From Vesta saturnalis (lineage: Eukaryota; Arthropoda; Insecta; Coleoptera; Lampyridae), in contig JARFJB010002202.1 in assembly GCA_036346205.1 (NCBI GenBank), positions 1 through 64,000 of the forward strand: a DNA stretch of 64,000 nt, given 5' to 3'. The notes under the pieces were generated by a model. It ran no database searches. It was not told the DNA's origin and saw nothing but the letters and a program-made list of their open reading frames with translations. Position 1 is the first letter of the stretch; each line of letters opens with the position of its first letter. The translations under genes and the position numbers were made by a program. Below are positions 58,500 through 64,000 of this stretch, piece after piece.

Positions 58500-60410
58500 A
58501 TCGTTTTTAACCGCACTTAAAAAATTGACAGACAATATAAAAAAAAAACGTTTGCAGTGCAACTGTTGAAAAGCAAATGACTAATACAACGATTACTTTT
58601 CAAATATACCGATAATTCTCATTTTAGGATTACGGTGCAGTTTTTGAGACGTCATATTTCTAAAAAGCAGGTAAACCAAGGACAAACTTTGACAATAAGC
58701 TTTAAATTTAAGGGAGAAAAATACATACAGAAACGTTATAGGGTATACAAAGTTTTCATTGTGATTTTTACCGCTTTTGTTTCTTAAAAGACAATTAAGC
58801 ATACATCATAAACATCCATAGAGAGCCGACGCATTCTTGAAAGTTCACTTCCACCCAATGCAGTAATCCTTTCATCTGTTTCCCTAAGCAGGTTTAGAAC
58901 CCGTCTTTTCATATACTTCTTTATCAAATTGAATTTTTAAATTTTACATGTACATCTTATAGCCGTTTTGAAACAAATAATCGTTAAACCGAATTTAAAT
59001 TTTTAAGTGGTTGTTATTTGTACACATTTAAATTACCCCCGAGGGGGTAATTTACCAAAATAATATCTACAGAGCAATAGAGAAAGATGAAAGAAATAAA
59101 GTCCAAGTTATAATAATGTAAAACATTTAGCACACATGACGTATTATATGTACCAAAACATTTAATTGTGTAAACCGTTTGTTGTTGTGTCGGAAAATAT
59201 TTATTAAAATTTAATCAAATTATAATATTAACGATGTTTTATTCATAATTGTATCTAAATAACAGATCCAAAAGACACATTACAACAGGGGGGTAAGAAA
59301 CACAACAAGCACCGACAGGCGACAAGCAGGTAGAATTAAAAAGGTCGTAAAATGTTCCCTTTCCTGGAATAATAGTATTTCAACGTTATATTTCTCATTA
59401 CAAAATTCTTGCTATCAGAGTCAAAAACTACGTTGTGAATACGGATTTATAAAATGAATACATTGTTAATATAATCACATAATTAGGAAACGTAGAAGAT
59501 TAAACGTGTATTACTTGTTTTCTTCAAAATTTTTAATTATACACTTCAACATAACAATGGAAATTAATCTATACGTATATTATATAAAATTTGAGATCTT
59601 TTCCGTTAACGGAAAAATGAAATAGATCACATCTTATAAAATATGCGGATGTCATGCGACGATTTCAAAACCGAAAATTTTAACACAGTAAATTTTAACA
59701 CCGTATTTTTCACTCTATTTTTCACTTTTCTCGACGAATTACAGTTAGTAGATTACAATTAAGCGAGAAAAATTTTCTGTCCTAGGCCGTCCGTATAATA
59801 TGCAAAAACGATATCTCAAGAACAGCTCGGCCGATTTTGATAAACCATTGGTATTTAAGGGTTTTTTATATACGCAGTAATTATATTAAATTTTGGGTAT
59901 TATTCGGATAGCCGAAAGGGCACTTTATAGAGGGACACTTCAAGTTTTTTTTAGAATTTCTTCATAAATATTTACACAATTTTTTAAAAATATAAGTTAT
60001 TTTAAATAATCACTATACACATCTTTTGCATAAACAGTTTTAACAATATCTTCAAGAATATTAATTATAAAAAACGTTGTAAATTACTCTATCTACAACT
60101 TGTATTTAAACTATTTTTTCTAGTAGAATGCTAAATTGGATTGAAAGTTCGGTACGAAAGCAGACCTAGAAAAATTATAAAACTCGTCTTTAGACTCGGT
60201 TTATAAAATTTCTCGTGGTCTGCAAGAGAGAACTTATTCTTACTTTAGTTAGAAATATACCTATACCTGTAATTTTTATTACAAGCAGTTCAGTTTATAG
60301 AAACTTTAAGAGGTTTTGGTGCAAAGCAACGGTAACAATGAAATGGAAATCAGTACATAGTTAAAGCTTGTTAATTTGATTTCTTAATTGTATTTAGATT
60401 CGTCTTTGTG
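58500..60410. other. non-coding AT-rich sequence
   Basis: No gene recognised. It includes a perfect hairpin at 59029-59052 and phrases typical of dispersed repeats at 59770-59940 (ACGATATCTCAAGAACAGCT, GGCCGATTTTGATAAACC). Confidence 0.5.
59029..59052. repeat. perfect G/C-core hairpin
   Basis: AAATTACCCCC-GA-GGGGGTAATTT: two 11-nt arms with a 2-nt centre, in otherwise AT-rich sequence. No open frame ends just before it. Confidence 0.85.
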
Positions 60411-60416
60411 TCAATA

Positions 60417-61148
60417 TTCGCGTTCGCGTTCGCGTTCGCGTTCGCGTTCGCGTTCGCGTTCGCGTTCGCGTTCGCGTTCGCGTTCGCGTTCGCGTTCGCG
60501 TTCGCGTTCGCGTTCGCGTTCGCGTTCGCGTTCGCGTTCGCGTTCGCGTTCGCGTTCGCGTTCGCGTTCGCGTTCGCGTTCGCGTTCGCGTTCGCGTTCG
60601 CGTTCGCGTTCGCGTTCGCGTTCGCGTTCGCGTTCGCGTTCGCGTTCGCGTTCGCGTTCGCGTTCGCGTTCGCGTTCGCGTTCGCGTTCGCGTTCGCGTT
60701 CGCGTTCGCGTTCGCGTTCGCGTTCGCGTTCGCGTTCGCGTTCGCGTTCGCGTTCGCGTTCGCGTTCGCGTTCGCGTTCGCGTTCGCGTTCGCGTTCGCG
60801 TTCGCGTTCGCGTTCGCGTTCGCGTTCGCGTTCGCGTTCGCGTTCGCGTTCGCGTTCGCGTTCGCGTTCGCGTTCGCGTTCGCGTTCGCGTTCGCGTTCG
60901 CGTTCGCGTTCGCGTTCGCGTTCGCGTTCGCGTTCGCGTTCGCGTTCGCGTTCGCGTTCGCGTTCGCGTTCGCGTTCGCGTTCGCGTTCGCGTTCGCGTT
61001 CGCGTTCGCGTTCGCGTTCGCGTTCGCGTTCGCGTTCGCGTTCGCGTTCGCGTTCGCGTTCGCGTTCGCGTTCGCGTTCGCGTTCGCGTTCGCGTTCGCG
61101 TTCGCGTTCGCGTTCGCGTTCGCGTTCGCGTTCGCGTTCGCGTTCGCG
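60417..61148. repeat. (TTCGCG)n hexanucleotide array, about 122 perfect copies
   Basis: About 730 bp of TTCGCG without a single visible interruption, two CpGs per six bases. All reading frames through it are dipeptide repeats (Arg-Ser, Phe-Ala, Ala-Asn) and are not genes. It lies in sequence that is otherwise about two thirds A/T. Confidence 0.98.
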
Positions 61149-61642
61149 CTCGCGTTCGCGCTCGCGCTCGCGCTCGCGTTCGCGTGTGCGTGTGCGTGTG
61201 CGTGTGCGTGCGTGTCGGGTCGGTGGGTCGGTGCGTGCGTGCGTGCGTGCGTGCGGCGTGCGTGCGTGCGTGCGCGTGCGCGTGCGGCGCGAGCGCGAGC
61301 GCGAGCGCGAGCGCTTGCGCTTGCGCTTGCGCTTGCGGCGTGCGTGCGGTGCGAGTGCGAGTGCGAGTGCGAGTGCGAGTGCGTGCGGGCGTGCGTGCGT
61401 TCGTGCGTGGGCGTGGCGGGGCGGGCGTGAGCGTGGGCGTGGGCGTGGGCGTGGGCGTGGCGCGTGCGCGTGCGCGTGCGCGTGCGCGTGCGGTGCGAGT
61501 GAGGCGAGTGCGGAGTGCGAGTGCGAGTGCGAGTGAGGGAGTGCGAGTGCGAGGGAGTGCGAGTGCGAGTGCGAGTGCGAGTGCGAGTCCGAGTGCGAGT
61601 GCGAGTGCGAGTGCGAGTGCGAGTGGGAGTGCGCGTGCGTGC

Positions 61643-61673
<31 letters not shown>

Positions 61674-61705
61674 GGTGCGTGCGTGCGTGCGTGCGTGTGT
61701 GTGTT
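61149..61705. repeat. degenerate GC-rich tail of the hexanucleotide array
   Basis: Blocks of related short repeats succeed each other: CTCGCG/TTCGCG mixtures, GTGTGC, GTGC tetramers, GAGCGC, TTGCGC, GAGTGC (several blocks, to ~61625) and GTGGGC, then GTGC tetramers again and GTGTGTGT. The hexamer period is largely kept while the bases change. Confidence 0.9.
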
Positions 61706-61724
61706 ACGGTCCAAGTAATTAATG

Positions 61725-61764
61725 GGTTTGTATTAATAATTCCCGGTAATTATTAATACAAACC
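61725..61764. repeat. 40 bp palindrome
   Basis: GGTTTGTATTAATAATT - CCCGGT - AATTATTAATACAAACC: two perfect 17-nt arms. A related imperfect palindrome (ATTATTAATAATTACCGGTA) lies at the window end (63956-63990). Confidence 0.9.
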
Positions 61765-62040
61765 AAACAACAATGTTAAAGTGAATTATTAATAATTGGC
61801 AACCATCATTGATAAATGTAATAATTTGAACAACAATGTTCGGTGTCCGTTAGAAGAGGGTGCAGGTATCACGTGACTGCATGAGCGGGAAGGTGGTTGC
61901 CTTACAGTGTTACCAGCACGCGTAGTGTTTATTACTGTCTTAATAGAAGTGGTTGTGTTTTGAGTATACGGCAGTCGCTATATCTTGTACGTGCATACAC
62001 TTCTTTGCCATTTATATTATTTACATATTCATAAATATAA

Positions 62041-63718
62041 TGGGAGATATAGAATCAATGAAGATAACATTTAACGACCAAGTTAATAAGTTGATATTGA
62101 GAAAAGGGAATAATCATTAGTTATTCACCAGAGAAGGGTATTATTCATTTTAATTAAAGTTAAGAACAACAAAGAGAAGATTTCCGGTAAAACACCAGAA
62201 GAGTATCAACGGTTATCAAGATATGATGTTGTAAAATTGAAATGTTGAAAAACCCATCGTACCTGTTAAAATGACAGTGACTCGATTGTGTATTACACAT
62301 TTTAGAGGAGAATTTTCATTTAATTCATGGTACTCATATCGCAGTTGGTTATGGGGCGAAATAGAATGTTGGAAGAGCTTAAAGCAAAATATAAAACATC
62401 ACAGTTGAAATTTTTATGATATATTTAAATATTTGCAAAAGAAAATGAGTATTCCAAAAAAAGGGCTCGTTGTTAAACCAATTAAAAGCAGTCAATTCAA
62501 TTCAAGATGTCAGATTAATTTGATTGATATGCAATCACAATCGGACGGTGATCATAAATTTATTATGGTTTATCAAGACCATCTTACGAAATTTATTCAA
62601 CTAAGAGCTTTAAAAACAAAACGGGCCGAGGAAGTTGCATATCATCTATTAGACGTATTCACGATATTTGAAGCCCCGTGCATATTACATAGCGACAATG
62701 GTCGGGAATTTGTAAACAAAATTATCGAACAAGTTTGCAGTATGTGGGATGAGCTTAAGATTGTTCACGAAAAACCGAGACATAGCCAATGACAAGGCTC
62801 GGTTGAAAGAGCAAATCAAGACGTCGAAAAGATGTTATCTACATGGCTTGAAACAAATAAAACTACAAAATGGTCGGAAGGATTAAGATTTATTCAATGC
62901 ATGAAAAATAGAGATCACCACTCCGGAATAAATCGCAGCCCCATATGAAGCTATGTTTGGCTGTAAAGCTACAGTAGGCCTTAGATCGTACTTGCCGCTC
63001 GAAACCTTATCAGAAATCGGGACCGAAGAAGATCTTGAACAGATATCAAATGATCAACCAAAAAAATGGTGACAATGTGCAAACAAAAATAGTTGATTCA
63101 AGCGAATTCCGCCAAATCGAAGAGGAACAGCATTCGTCTGAAATAGAAAAGGAATGTGAAAATGTCAATAACGTTTCTCATATTGACTTTAAAAAAAATG
63201 AAAAAACTAAGGAAGATTCAGGTTTTGAACTCAATAAAATCTCTGAAAAAATTCAAGAATCTCGAAACTTCGCTAAGACGTCACTTGAAAAGCAAGCTGA
63301 AAAAAATGTTACGCATTTCAAAGACTAAATTTCCAGACGGAAATGTAGGAGAAAGCGTTCGAATAAAGATTCCAGACGTAGATAGGGCTAAGGCTGATAA
63401 TCGAAAAATTATAGCTGTAATAATTTCCATTGAGAAGGAAAATCTATATAGACTTGGTACAAAATATGGTATTTTAAAACAACTCTATAAAAGGAACGAA
63501 TTTACCATCTGTAAGCAAGCTTTTGTTGCAATTAATGAAGTTCCAGATATTGAGATAAGTCTACGGGAATGTGCTCGAATGAATTCCAATTTAGGTGGTC
63601 AAGGGTTCAAATATTGCAATTGTACAGGCGATTGTAACTCAAATCGCTGCAAATGTAAAAAGACAAATATTCTTTGTAATTCAAAGTGTCACAGAACCCT
63701 TTCTTGCAAAAATAGATA
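62041..63718 (+). pseudogene. KRBA2-like integrase protein, several frameshifts
   Basis: MGDIESMKITFNDQVNKLIL starts at 62041, but a stop soon follows. SGKTPEEYQRLSRYDVVKI lies at ~62190 and HGTHIAVGYGAKNRMLEELK (zinc-domain His pair) at ~62330, in other frames. The core 62433-62792 reads GLVVKPIKSSQFNSRCQINL, IDMQ (first Asp), MVYQDHLTKFIQLRALKTKR, ILHSDNGREF (second Asp) and KPRHSQ, then a TGA in place of the next residue before GSVERANQD (Glu). The C-terminal part (63156-63719) has GESVRIKIPDVDRAKADNRK, RLGTKYGILKQLYKRNEFTI and a Cys-rich end CNCTGDCNSNRCKCKKTNIL, CNSKCHRTLSC. This order is that of KRBA2-like insect proteins. At least four breaks are visible. Confidence 0.8.
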
Positions 63719-63719
63719 G

Positions 63720-63955
63720 CCTTTTTATAACCAGATAACAATATTATCATATAATAATGTTACATTCATGATTGGCTAATTACTATATCTTATACTATAT
63801 ATTATACACTTATTTTACTTTATTATATACTTATTCCATATATGTTTACTTTTTTAATTTGTAAAGAACTTGTTTATTTTCTCGATTCCTAAAAATAAAT
63901 ATTATAAATCATTTTTTCTTCTACATTTATTACATTTACCAAACTTCACGATGTA
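63720..63955. other. AT-rich 3' flank of the integrase gene
   Basis: No gene. CTAAAAATAAATATTATAAA at ~63890 contains AATAAA and may be the gene's polyadenylation signal. Confidence 0.4.
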
Positions 63956-64000
63956 TTATTAATAATTACCGGTAAGTATGATTATTAATGTAATATTTAT

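Larger units (their letters stand above)
61725..63990 (+). mobile_element. KRBA2/Ginger-like integrase element (boundaries tentative)
   Basis: One integrase-type gene lies between two related palindromes containing TAATAATT-CCGGTAA. If these are the element's ends, it is ~2.3 kb with no LTRs, as expected for integrase-bearing DNA transposons of the Ginger type rather than a retrotransposon. The right end is cut by the window, so this is an inference. Confidence 0.45.

Noticed and set aside
59029..59052. Transcription terminator
   Set aside because: The hairpin resembles a bacterial terminator, but the context is eukaryotic with no gene ending there.
60371..61756. Long open frames of 190-447 codons on both strands
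   Set aside because: They are translations of the TTCGCG repeat and its variants, open in nearly every frame because the repeat has no stop codons.

Overview
The window is eukaryotic, almost certainly insect, genomic DNA. It is strongly AT-rich, has long (TA)n microsatellites, and is built almost entirely of transposable elements of types common in insects: two Tc1/mariner-like elements (one DD41D by count), a pogo-like element with a C-terminal PHD finger, P-like elements with THAP domains, a Crypton tyrosine recombinase, a KRBA2/Ginger-like integrase element, Gypsy and BEL/Pao LTR retrotransposons, and an I-type LINE. No conserved single-copy host gene was recognised and the species cannot be named.

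The most unusual content is a repeated small-gene family between about 6.0 and 48.0 kb. Each unit has a 59-78 codon ORF predicted to form two amphipathic helices with an acidic tail. Three classes can be seen: A (starts MAPTKNLYNEL), B (starts MGHRKNLYSEL) and C (starts MAPRGNTYSLL). The compact part (10.4-14.9 kb, minus strand) repeats every ~0.5 kb, with A and B alternating as a ~1.02 kb dimer, then C copies. Intact ORFs lie at 12106, 12618, 13126, 13630, 14115, 41821 and 47650. A/B units carry AATAAA shortly after the stop. The spacers between A and B genes are more alike than the A and B ORFs. I know no family for this protein.

Nearly every other element in 6-48 kb has landed in this array. 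By region: 0.08-0.89 kb, a long-TIR MITE between TA microsatellites; 1.57-4.30 kb, a mariner-like element with ~470 bp TIRs; 4.40-6.03 kb, a DD41D element truncated by the array; 6.50-6.99 kb, a 17-bp-TIR element carrying a recombinase-like fragment; 7.46-10.39 kb, a P-like element with an 8-bp TSD; 10.4-15.6 kb, the dense array; 15.68-17.08 kb, a solo LTR; 17.28-18.82 kb, a Crypton; 18.93-28.84 kb, a complete but broken Gypsy element with an env-like region; 28.8-32.2 kb, more array plus a tandemly duplicated THAP/P-like gene; 34.8-37.4 kb, BEL/Pao remains; 37.8-41.5 kb, the 3' end of a second Gypsy element on the minus strand; 41.5-48.0 kb, plus-strand C genes split by a 5.3 kb LINE.

From 48 to 64 kb the array is absent. 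This part holds a broken ZSWIM/MULE-like gene with duplicated exons, a pogo-like transposase joined to a fragment of another repeat-borne gene, about 4 kb with little recognisable content, two TA microsatellites, a fragment of another repeat-borne ORF, a ~730 bp perfect TTCGCG hexanucleotide array with a ~550 bp degenerate GC-rich tail, and a KRBA2/Ginger-like integrase gene between palindromic sequences.

Nearly all transposon genes carry frameshifts. Some differences, especially at 11.04-11.9 kb, are dominated by single-base deletions and may be assembly errors, so calls of 'broken' are provisional there.
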